The notes under the pieces are model-generated. The model did not search any database. It saw nothing but the letters and a program-made list of their open reading frames with translations, and was not told where the DNA came from. From Candidatus Coatesiibacteriota bacterium (lineage in GTDB: Bacteria; RBG-13-66-14), in assembly GCA_030631385.1 (NCBI GenBank), contig DAOVLG010000178.1, forward strand, positions 1-5,070: a stretch of DNA of 5,070 bases, given 5' to 3'. A program made the position numbers and the translations under genes. Position 1 is the stretch's first letter. The number at the start of each line of letters is the position of its first letter. Shown one piece after another: positions 1 through 5,070 of this stretch.

Positions 1-119
1 GAAAGGGTAGGCGAACCTTGAGATGAAAAAATTCCGCTTATCCAAGGTTTCAAACCATTTAATAGCGAAGGTCAAACCACTCAATATCCCCTTCTTACAT
101 GCGATGCGTGACACGGTGA

Positions 120-198
120 GGCGGTGGCACAGGTTTTTGCAATATGGATATTGTATACTTTTCTGGGGTGAGAAAAGGGCAAAAACTGTGCCACCGCC
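120..198. repeat. Near-perfect inverted repeat upstream of pyrC
   Basis: The left arm (120-140, beginning GGCGGTGGCACAGG) and the right arm (179-198, ending GTGCCACCGCC) are reverse complements over 20 bases, apart from one extra G in the left arm. The 38-base spacer (141-178) contains a smaller palindrome, CAATAT-GG-ATATTG (140-153), followed directly by the -10-like TATACT (154-159). Neither arm is followed by a T-run on either strand, so this is not a standard intrinsic terminator. It could be a paired operator, an RNA hairpin in a transcript that starts further upstream, or the ends of a small mobile-element remnant. The repeat is seen directly; its role is unknown. Confidence 0.75.
154..159 (+). 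promoter_or_regulatory. pyrC: Possible -10 box of the pyrC promoter
   Basis: TATACT matches the sigma-70 -10 consensus at five of six positions and lies 86 bases before the pyrC start, between the arms of the inverted repeat. No good -35 lies at the usual spacing: AGGTTT sits about 17 bases upstream, and TTGCAA (137-142) is only 11 bases away. If used, transcription would start near 166, so the left repeat arm would stay in the DNA and only the right arm would be in the leader. No PyrR-type binding loop or attenuator is visible. Low confidence. Confidence 0.25.
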
Positions 199-245
199 GG
201 CGCAAACCTGTCCTGAAAAGGTGCGGCCTTCATAAAGGTCAGAAT

Positions 246-1559
246 ATGAAACCCAACCCACGGCCGCTGTTGCTGAAGGGGGGGACGGTGGTGGACCCCA
301 CCATTGGCCTGTTCGCCCGGGCCGACGTGCTCCTGCGCGATGGTCTGGTGGCCGCGGTGGAGAGGGGAATCGCCGAGCCCGCGGCGGAGGTGGTGGATTG
401 CGGCGACCTCTTCGTCGTGCCGGGTCTGGTGGACATGCACGTCCATCTGCGCGAGCCGGGCCTGGAGGATAAGGAGACCATCGCCACCGGAACCCGGGCG
501 GCGGCCCGGGGGGGCTTCACCTCCATCGCCTGCAAGGCCAACACCGGTCAGTTCGTGGACAACGAGGCCGCGGTGGAGTACGTTCGCGCCATTGCCGAGA
601 TTCGCGGCCTGGTGAACGTCTTCCCCATCGCCGCCCTGACCAAGGGTCTCGCCAGCGTGGGGATCGCCCCGCTCCGCGAGCTCCGGGCCGCCGGCGCTGT
701 GGCGCTCTCCGACGACGGCCACCCGGTAAGACGGGCCGGGCTCCTCTTGAACGCCTTGCGCTACGCCCGGGACGCGGGTTTCCTCGTAATCAGCCACGCC
801 GAGGAGGAGGCGCTTTCGGAGGGCGGCGTGGTTTCGGCGGGTCCACTGGCCGTGGAGGCCGGTTTGGAGCCGATCCTCCACGAGGCCGAGGAGGTCGGAA
901 CGGTACGGGATATCATCCTGGCGGCCAGCGTCGGTGTGCCCCTTCACGTGGATCACGTCTCCACGGCCCGTTCCGTACAGATAGTTCGTCACGCAAAGCG
1001 GCGGGGGTTGGACGTCACCGCCGAGGCGACGCCCCACCACTTCTGCCTGGATCAGTCCATGCTGTCCGAACGCTTCGACCCAAAGACGAAGGTGAACCCG
1101 CCGATCAGGGATCCCGAGGACCGTCGGGCGGTCATCGAGGGCCTGAGGGACGGAACGCTCGAGATCATCGCCAGCGATCACGCGCCGCACACCGAGGCTG
1201 AGAAGGACCAGCCGTACCAGTACGCCCCGTTCGGTATCGTGGGACTGGAGACCATGTTGGGGTTGACACTGACCCACCTGGTCGAGGCGGGGCACCTCTC
1301 CTTCGGCGAGGCGGTGGAGAGGCTGTCGGTGAATCCGGCCCGGCGGTTGGGGCTGGCGGGGCGCGGCAGCCTTCGGGTGGGCTCGATGGCCGACGTGACG
1401 GTGATAGACCGGGGTGAGCGGTGGAGAGTGGACCCGAAGGACTTCGCGAGCAAGGGGATCAACATGCCTTTTACGGGCTGGGAGTTGACCGGACGGGCCG
1501 TATACGCCGTGGTGGGTGGACGGGTCGTGATGGCCGAGGGAGAGCTTATCGAGGGTTGA
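246..1559 (+). CDS. pyrC: Dihydroorotase (type I), pyrimidine biosynthesis
   Basis: This enzyme interconverts N-carbamoyl-aspartate and dihydroorotate, the third step of de novo UMP synthesis, in the cytoplasm. The 437-residue length fits type I bacterial dihydroorotases of the amidohydrolase superfamily. Visible motifs are the metal-binding DMHVHLREPG (63-72; His65, His67), LSDDG (154-158; Asp157 at the position of the bridging metal ligand), SHAEE (His184), HVDHVST (His237), KVNPPIR (282-288) and SDHAPH (310-315; catalytic Asp311). The C-terminal NMPFTGWELTG segment is also typical. The frame is open back to 144, but ATG 246 is chosen because AAAGGT (234-239) sits at ribosome-binding distance and the N-terminus KGGTVVDP then aligns with the family start. 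Odd: the substrate loop reads CKANTGQFVDN (96-106) where MPNTxPxxD is usual; the key Asn99 is kept. A small gene follows 7 bases later. The symbol pyrC is sure as to function; allantoinase or hydantoinase is unlikely given the KVNPPIR and SDHAPH context. Confidence 0.95.
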   Translation: MKPNPRPLLLKGGTVVDPTIGLFARADVLLRDGLVAAVERGIAEPAAEVVDCGDLFVVPGLVDMHVHLREPGLEDKETIATGTRAAARGGFTSIACKANTGQFVDNEAAVEYVRAIAEIRGLVNVFPIAALTKGLASVGIAPLRELRAAGAVALSDDGHPVRRAGLLLNALRYARDAGFLVISHAEEEALSEGGVVSAGPLAVEAGLEPILHEAEEVGTVRDIILAASVGVPLHVDHVSTARSVQIVRHAKRRGLDVTAEATPHHFCLDQSMLSERFDPKTKVNPPIRDPEDRRAVIEGLRDGTLEIIASDHAPHTEAEKDQPYQYAPFGIVGLETMLGLTLTHLVEAGHLSFGEAVERLSVNPARRLGLAGRGSLRVGSMADVTVIDRGERWRVDPKDFASKGINMPFTGWELTGRAVYAVVGGRVVMAEGELIEG

Positions 1560-1566
1560 GGACGAG

Positions 1567-1782
1567 ATGGCGATTGATAAGAGACGGACCAACGAGGATC
1601 GGGTTGACGCCATCCTCCACCTGGCGAAGGTGATCGGCTTCACCCGAGACAGGAAGGTCATCGAGGATCTCTGCCGGACCATCCGTTTGCTCGAGCCCCT
1701 CGTGGATCACACCCTCCTCACCGCTGAGCAGGAGTATCTCCTTTCCGAGTCGGTGCGGCGCAGCCAGAGTTACTACTCCTGA
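1567..1782 (+). CDS. Small uncharacterised protein coupled to pyrC
   Basis: I do not recognise this 71-residue protein. It is highly charged and looks soluble and mainly helical. It has no signal peptide, membrane segment or Cys/His metal site. It opens MAIDKRRTNEDRVDAILHLA and ends SVRRSQSYYS. The start is supported by GAGG (1558-1561), five bases before the ATG and overlapping the pyrC stop codon (1557-1559). That spacing suggests translational coupling and one transcript with pyrC. Base composition matches pyrC and not the AT-richer gene that follows, which favours a native gene. A chance ORF is possible, but the ribosome binding site, tight spacing and protein-like composition argue against it. 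A role in pyrimidine metabolism would be guesswork. Confidence 0.7.
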   Translation: MAIDKRRTNEDRVDAILHLAKVIGFTRDRKVIEDLCRTIRLLEPLVDHTLLTAEQEYLLSESVRRSQSYYS

Positions 1783-1877
1783 ATTAACCCTTTGGTCTAT
1801 GCTGCGGATTTTATGTAAGATTAGGGATTAGAACTCGGCTATGGACTGTTGTGTCCGTGCTGCGCCGGGTGGTCAGC

Positions 1878-1891
1878 TATTATAATAGGGG
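1878..1891 (+). promoter_or_regulatory. Possible -10 box and RBS of the SIR2-TPR gene
   Basis: TATAAT (1881-1886; an overlapping TATTAT lies at 1878-1883) is followed directly by AGGGG (1887-1891), five bases before ATG 1897. AGGGG is a good ribosome binding site. If TATAAT were the true -10, the transcript would begin near 1893 with almost no leader and would exclude that site, so both cannot serve at once from this box. No convincing -35 is present 16-18 bases upstream. The 114-base spacer from 1783 contains nothing else I can support: no tRNA and no clear terminator for the pyrC unit. Confidence 0.3.
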
Positions 1892-2095
1892 TTTAAATGA
1901 GTAACGGCGACGATAACGGCAATTGGTACGAAAAAATCATTAAGACGACGGAATTCATTAACTCCCTGAGGCGATACATGGAAAAGGAGGACGTACGATA
2001 CGTCTTTTTCTTGGGCGCCGGTTGTTCGAGATCGTCGGGAATACCTACCGCCGGCGAGTTGGTTAACCGCTGGCTAAAGCAACTCAAGGGCGACG

Positions 2096-3208
2096 ATGAC
2101 CCGGGCAAGTCCATGGACGAGTGGGCCGAGAAAAACGTTGAGGGATACGACCGGACCGATCCCGCTAAAAGCTACGGTACCGTTTTTAAGAGCGAAAATT
2201 TTTTCCGGCCTTACGGCCCACGACTTCCCGTGGGGCGCTTACTGGGTAAATAGCCGAGAACCCGGGGAAAAATTAAGGTCTGTTCTAAGCGAAATAGGTA
2301 ACGTGGTGTGGGTTAAACACACCGATTTTGACGCTTTGATGATTCGATTTCACGAAACTTTGGGAATAAATTTACCTGACGAGGGTGAGTATTTGAAGCG
2401 GTTTAACGATTTTAAGGAATCGCACAAGGAAACTATCGTAAAAATAGACGAGGACGCCCGTGAGATGGATGACCCGGAAGAGCGGGCGGCCCTGGAAGAG
2501 GCCGTACGGTATATCGCGAAGGAGTTCGAGGATTGGTGGGCCGTTTACCTGGAAGCCAGGAAGTATAAGGAAGAAGACCCGGATAAAGCTAATAAAATAT
2601 ACTTGGACGGAATCGAACAGTTCCCGGAAAGCCACGAGCTGCTGGGCAGCTACGCTAATTTCCTATTCGTTATCCGTAAGGACTACGACCGGGCCGAGGA
2701 GTACTATAAGCGTGCGCTCGAGGCGGACCCAGACAGCGCCATCAAACTGGGCAACTACGCCATTTTCCTCAAGAACGTGCCTGAGGACTACGACCGGGCC
2801 GAGGAGTACTATAAGCGCGCGCTCGAGGCCGACCCGGACGACGCTAATAACCTGGGCAACTACGCCGGGTTCCTTTTCGCTCAGGGCCGGCCCGACGAGG
2901 GGTACGAGTATCTCGAGAAAGCGTTCGAAAAAGCAGATAAAGATTCCTTAATACTCGAATGCTACTTCTTCTATCGGTACGCCCATTTGGACGACGAGAA
3001 AGAACGGGCCTGGGCCTTATACGAAGTTAAAGAGCTGATAACGACAGGCGTTCGATCTCTACATTTCGACCTTTCCCAAAACGTCGCCCGCGCGATAAAA
3101 GACGGGCACCCGGAGCCGGAGTTGTTACAGGTATTGGCCGACGTAATCGCCGACGAAAAGGACGCAACCGAGCTCGATGGGTTCGAACCCTGGTTCAACG
3201 CGTACTAA
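2096..3208 (+). CDS. TPR-containing C-terminal part of the broken SIR2-TPR gene
   Basis: This is the second open frame of the broken gene. Family-like sequence begins only near 2210-2225; residues upstream read another frame of the SIR2 N-terminus, and the ATG at 2096 has no good ribosome binding site. ATG 2339 is an alternative internal start. From the left it holds the tail of the SIR2 domain, an acidic helical linker (about 2370-2575), then TPR units of exactly 35 residues at 2576-2680, 2681-2785 and 2786-2890. A diverged fourth unit (DEGYEYLEKAFEKA) and a helical C-terminus ending FEPWFNAY follow. The TPRs use the DYDRAEEYYKRALEADP and LGNYAxFL pattern. TPR arrays bind protein partners and would act here as the sensor or oligomerisation part. 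Whether this piece is translated by itself is unknown; I regard it as a remnant with an intact TPR region. Confidence 0.6.
   Translation: MTRASPWTSGPRKTLRDTTGPIPLKATVPFLRAKIFSGLTAHDFPWGAYWVNSREPGEKLRSVLSEIGNVVWVKHTDFDALMIRFHETLGINLPDEGEYLKRFNDFKESHKETIVKIDEDAREMDDPEERAALEEAVRYIAKEFEDWWAVYLEARKYKEEDPDKANKIYLDGIEQFPESHELLGSYANFLFVIRKDYDRAEEYYKRALEADPDSAIKLGNYAIFLKNVPEDYDRAEEYYKRALEADPDDANNLGNYAGFLFAQGRPDEGYEYLEKAFEKADKDSLILECYFFYRYAHLDDEKERAWALYEVKELITTGVRSLHFDLSQNVARAIKDGHPEPELLQVLADVIADEKDATELDGFEPWFNAY
2681..2839 (+). repeat. Near-identical tandem TPR-coding repeat
   Basis: A 54-base core at 2681-2734 recurs at 2786-2839, a period of 105 bases (35 codons), with only three mismatches, all synonymous (CGT/CGC, GCG/GCC, CCA/CCG). 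The word CTGGGC(A)ACTACGCC-like also recurs with the same period at 2642, 2747 and 2852. This indicates recent duplication or gene conversion of TPR units within the gene. Confidence 0.9.
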
Positions 3209-3225
3209 GAAAACTACCGTCTAGG

Positions 3226-3251
3226 ACCGGGCTTCGCGCCCGGTTTCTTTT
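3226..3251 (+). terminator. Intrinsic terminator after the SIR2-TPR gene
   Basis: ACCGGGC (3226-3232) pairs perfectly with GCCCGGT (3238-3244) around a TTCGC loop, followed by the T-rich TTCTTTT (3245-3251). It begins 17 bases after the stop codon of the TPR frame. A 7 bp GC-rich stem with a T-tract is a classic Rho-independent terminator on the + strand. Confidence 0.88.
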
Positions 3252-3255
3252 AAGG

Positions 3256-3615
3256 TACTCCGTCATCAACCTTCCTCCCAGCTACGACGGCCTGGTTTGG
3301 CTCCTGACGGCCAATCGGGACCGGAATAAGACAGGGGGGAGGTGCTGCTCGGCCGGGACTTCCTGGGCCGTTTGAGGGCCGATAACCGGGTGCACCGCTA
3401 CCCCGCCCCTGTGGGTACGCGACGACTACCTGAAGAGCCGCTACGTGATGCTCACCGATAACCCTCGGGCCGACCGTCTCCGGGTCTGGCTTATTGCGGC
3501 GGAGCCCGGCGAGATATTCTTCTACGGGAACCGCTCCGCCGGCGTCTCCGACAACGTGGACTGCATGTACCTCCTGGGTTTCGGCGGACTCTTCGCCCCT
3601 GGCACGGGCGAGTGA
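3256..3615 (+). pseudogene. Frame-broken remnant of a secreted-protein C-terminal domain
   Basis: Coherent protein sequence is spread over two frames. 3256 to about 3336 reads YSVINLPPSYDGLVWLLTAN and continues RDRNKTG. After a shift at the G6 run (3334-3339), the next frame reads VLLGRDFLGRLRADNRVHRY. After a second shift near the C-rich stretch 3401-3410, the first frame returns (LWVRDDYLKSRYVM, then EPGEIFFYGNRSAG and CMYLLGF) and stops at 3613-3615. The patterns 'LPxxxxGxxWxxTANxDxN' and 'PGxxxxxGNxxxG...MYxxxF' resemble a beta-sandwich domain often seen at the C-terminus of bacterial secreted proteins. That assignment is from memory of the family pattern and is tentative. No start codon or ribosome binding site precedes it, and it follows directly on a terminator. 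It is therefore read as the tail of a lost gene. Indels at homopolymers could in part be sequencing errors. Confidence 0.5.
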
Positions 3616-3642
3616 TGAAAGGTTAGAAAGGTTATCTTTTTA

Positions 3643-3738
3643 CCCCCCTCACCCTAGCCCTCCCCCCCAGAGGGGAAAGGGGACGATTTTTTTCGTAGGG
3701 CGGGGTTTCCCAACCCCGCCGCCAGCGCGGGGCGCTGG
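3643..3738. repeat. Composite palindromic intergenic repeat (three modules)
   Basis: Module one (3643-3682) is a C-rich then G-rich imperfect palindrome of the type CCCTCACCCTAGCCCTC...AGAGGGGAAAGGGG, a kind widely dispersed between genes in many bacterial genomes. Module two (3699-3720) is a perfect 9 bp hairpin, GGCGGGGTT / AACCCCGCC, with a TCCC loop, preceded by T7 and CGTAGG. Module three (3722-3738) is a perfect 7 bp hairpin, CCAGCGC / GCGCTGG, with a GGG loop. No coding frame is credible here. It looks like a REP- or MITE-like non-autonomous repeat; function unknown. Confidence 0.65.
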
Positions 3739-3930
3739 ACCCCAGATCCGCGAAGTGGGCTTTTAAAGAATTTGATAATCATTTCCCGCGAACGAAACTT
3801 TATTTCACAATTGAAAACAGGTAGGAGCCGACGTTTAGGAAGGCCTGACCTACTTTCATAGTTCGAAAATACCTATTTTTAGTGGAGTTCCACTGATATA
3901 GGGGTAGTGATCCCTTTCTTTAACTGTACA
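3739..3930. other. Non-coding AT-rich spacer between convergent genes
   Basis: With 3616-3738 this forms a gene-free stretch of about 315 bases. It begins with a 9-base tandem duplication GAAAGGTTA (3617-3625 and 3626-3634). The later part is AT-rich. It holds a small palindrome AGTGGA-GT-TCCACT (3881-3894) without a T-run. A weak, bulged stem, GTAGG (3821-3825) with CCTAC (3849-3853), is followed on the minus strand by CTGTTTTC, which could end polA transcription, but poorly. No RNA gene or promoter is convincing. Confidence 0.5.
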
Positions 3931-5070
3931 TCAATGCGCCGTGAGCCAGTTCTTGCCTTTTCCCGCCTCGACCGCCAGGGGCACCTGGAGCTCGATAAGC
4001 CCCGAGCAGGCACCCTCCATCGCCTCTCGAAGAATCCCGCCCACGCGCTCCGCTTCCCTTTCCGGGCACTCGACTAAAAGCTCGTCGTGGATCTGCAAGA
4101 GCAGTCTGGCGCCGCAATCCGCGTCGCCTAACATCTGTTCGGCGCGGATCATGGCCAGTTTGCAGATGTCGGCGGCGGTTCCCTGGAGTGGCGCGTTGAG
4201 GGCGGCCCGCTCGGCAGCCTCCCGAGCCATCCGGTTGGGCGAGTTCAGCTCGCCGAAGGGACGCCGGCGGCCGAAGAGGGTCACCGTGTAGCCCAGTTCC
4301 CGTGCCCGCTCCAACCCCGAATCCATCCACTCCCGGACGGCGGGATATTTTTTGAAGTAGCCGTCAATGAACTCCTTGGCCTCGGCCCGGCCGATGTTCA
4401 GGTCCGCGGCCAGGCCGTAAACCCCCTTGCCGTAGATCAGCGAGTAGTTGACCACCTTGGCGGCGTTCCGCTGTTCATGACTAACGTTTTCCGGCTCGAC
4501 ACCGAAGAGGGCGGCGGCGGTGGAGGCGTGGACGTCTCCCCCGGCGCGGAAGGCCTCGATCAGTCTCACCTCCCCCGAGATGTGGGCCAGGAGCCTGAGC
4601 TCGATCTGCGAGTAATCGGCCGAGACCAGGGAATAACCCTCGGGGGCGATGAAGGCCCGCCGGATCCTCCGGCCCAACTCCGTGCGGATGGGGATGTTCT
4701 GTAGATTCGGGTCGCTGGAGGACAGGCGACCCGTGGCGACCACGGCTTGATGGAGCGTCGTGTGCAGCCTTCCCGTGACCGGGTCCACCTCCCGGGGCAG
4801 CTTGGCTGCGTAGGTGCCGTCGAGCTTTGCCAGTTGCCGATGTTCGAGGATCACTCTGGCAATCTCGTGATCGTCTGCCAGCTTCTCCAGTACGTCGCCC
4901 GCGGTGGAGTAGCCGGTCTTGGTCCGTCGGCCGCCGGGCAGCTTCAGCTCGCCGAAGAGAACCTCTCCGGCCTGCTTGGTCGAGGCCACGTTGAAGGTGC
5001 GCCCGGCCAGTTCGTGGGCCCGCTTCTCCAGCTCCTCCATCCGGGCGTGAAGCTCCCGGGAAAGCTCGTC
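3931..5070 (-). CDS. polA: DNA polymerase I, C-terminal polymerase domain (partial)
   Basis: Family A DNA polymerase: fills gaps in repair and replaces Okazaki primers. The visible 379 residues are the C-terminal part only. The frame stays open to base 5070, so the start, the 5'-nuclease domain and any 3'-exonuclease domain lie outside; the Met at 5040 is internal. Motifs in visible numbering: TGRLSSSDPNLQNIP (113-127), motif A ADYSQIELR (151-159) with the catalytic Asp152, DVHASTA (179-185), motif B RNAAKVVNYSLIYG (201-214) with Lys205 and Tyr213, and motif C QIHDE (326-330) with catalytic Asp329. The end, KNWLTAH, is the usual polA terminus. Odd: motif B has Tyr209-Ser210 where E. coli has Phe762-Gly763; Tyr here is known from T7 and mycobacterial enzymes to weaken discrimination against dideoxynucleotides. 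Convergent with the + strand genes. Identification is secure. Confidence 0.97.
   Translation of the reverse strand, partial: DELSRELHARMEELEKRAHELAGRTFNVASTKQAGEVLFGELKLPGGRRTKTGYSTAGDVLEKLADDHEIARVILEHRQLAKLDGTYAAKLPREVDPVTGRLHTTLHQAVVATGRLSSSDPNLQNIPIRTELGRRIRRAFIAPEGYSLVSADYSQIELRLLAHISGEVRLIEAFRAGGDVHASTAAALFGVEPENVSHEQRNAAKVVNYSLIYGKGVYGLAADLNIGRAEAKEFIDGYFKKYPAVREWMDSGLERARELGYTVTLFGRRRPFGELNSPNRMAREAAERAALNAPLQGTAADICKLAMIRAEQMLGDADCGARLLLQIHDELLVECPEREAERVGGILREAMEGACSGLIELQVPLAVEAGKGKNWLTAH

Larger units (their letters stand above)
1897..3208 (+). pseudogene. SIR2-TPR protein gene with deleted catalytic core
   Basis: The first frame (ATG 1897, stop 2251-2253, 118 residues) carries the N-terminal part of a SIR2-like domain. 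It has the NAD-binding glycine motif FFLGAGCSRSSGIPTAGEL (residues 37-55), then a DEWAEK...DPAKSYGTVF segment (73-97). Around 2187-2225 similarity switches to the +1 frame, which continues with FPWGAYWVNSREP (from 2225) and FDALMIRF. From my knowledge of SIR2-TPR proteins these match the very end of the SIR2 domain. The middle, normally holding the NFD motif, the catalytic His and the GYGGND-like motif (roughly 150 residues), is absent. An internal, out-of-frame deletion is therefore inferred. Intact relatives are thought to hydrolyse NAD, often in phage defence; this copy should have no such activity. The gene is AT-richer than pyrC and polA, suggesting acquisition. Start supported by AGGGG five bases upstream. 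Programmed +1 frameshifting at T6 (2199-2204) is possible but would not restore the missing core. Confidence 0.75.

Noticed and set aside
120..198. Transposon terminal inverted repeats of an intact element
   Set aside because: Only 38 bases lie between the arms, with no transposase and no target-site duplication visible; a remnant remains possible.
23..235. 70-residue open frame in the leader, + strand
   Set aside because: It runs across the inverted repeat and has no good ribosome binding site or recognisable protein pattern.
81..1682. 533-residue open frame on the minus strand over pyrC
   Set aside because: It is antisense to a securely identified dihydroorotase; long antisense frames are expected in GC-rich genes.
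3643..3738. CRISPR array
   Set aside because: The modules are different hairpins, not equal direct repeats with unique spacers, and no cas gene is present.
3494..3766. 90-residue open frame, + strand
   Set aside because: It is out of frame with the secreted-protein remnant and then reads through the palindromic repeats, giving low-complexity Pro/Arg-rich sequence.
3881..3894. Palindrome AGTGGA-GT-TCCACT as a polA terminator
   Set aside because: Two-base loop and no T-run after the stem on the minus strand.
3920..4330. 136-residue minus-strand frame overlapping polA
   Set aside because: Shadow of polA in another frame; it is Arg/Gly-rich with no motifs.

Overview
This is a bacterial chromosomal window, probably from a GC-rich uncultured or poorly sampled lineage. 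The evidence is Shine-Dalgarno-like starts, a typical bacterial type I dihydroorotase and a family A DNA polymerase I. The housekeeping genes at the two ends (pyrC and polA) are clearly GC-rich. The middle (about 1783-3930) is visibly richer in A and T and holds broken genes and intergenic repeats. I cannot name the phylum from the sequence alone.

Layout: 1-245 is a non-coding leader with a near-perfect 20-21 bp inverted repeat (120-140 / 179-198) around a -10-like box. 246-1559 (+) is pyrC, dihydroorotase. A 71-residue uncharacterised gene (1567-1782, +) follows 7 bases later, and its ribosome binding site overlaps the pyrC stop, so the two look co-transcribed and translationally coupled. 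1783-1896 is a spacer with a TATAAT box very close to the next start.

1897-3208 (+) is a SIR2-TPR gene of the type found in NAD-consuming, defence-like proteins, but it is broken. The N-terminal GAGxS/SGIPT nucleotide-binding segment is in one frame. The last part of the SIR2 domain and the TPR repeats are in the +1 frame. The catalytic middle of the SIR2 domain appears to be missing, so an out-of-frame internal deletion is the best explanation. A clear intrinsic terminator follows (3226-3251).

3256-3615 is a frame-broken remnant that resembles the C-terminal beta-sandwich domain of secreted proteins. 3616-3930 is non-coding and holds a composite of palindromic intergenic repeats. 3931-5070 (-) is the C-terminal polymerase domain of DNA polymerase I (polA), running off the right edge. 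It is convergent with everything to its left.

Functionally the window joins pyrimidine biosynthesis (pyrC and a small partner of unknown role) and DNA replication/repair (polA), with a decaying accessory segment between them. I found no intact new system. The points most worth a second look are the internally deleted SIR2-TPR gene, the inverted repeat in front of pyrC, the small gene coupled to pyrC, the intergenic hairpin repeat, and a Tyr at the ddNTP-discrimination position of PolA.
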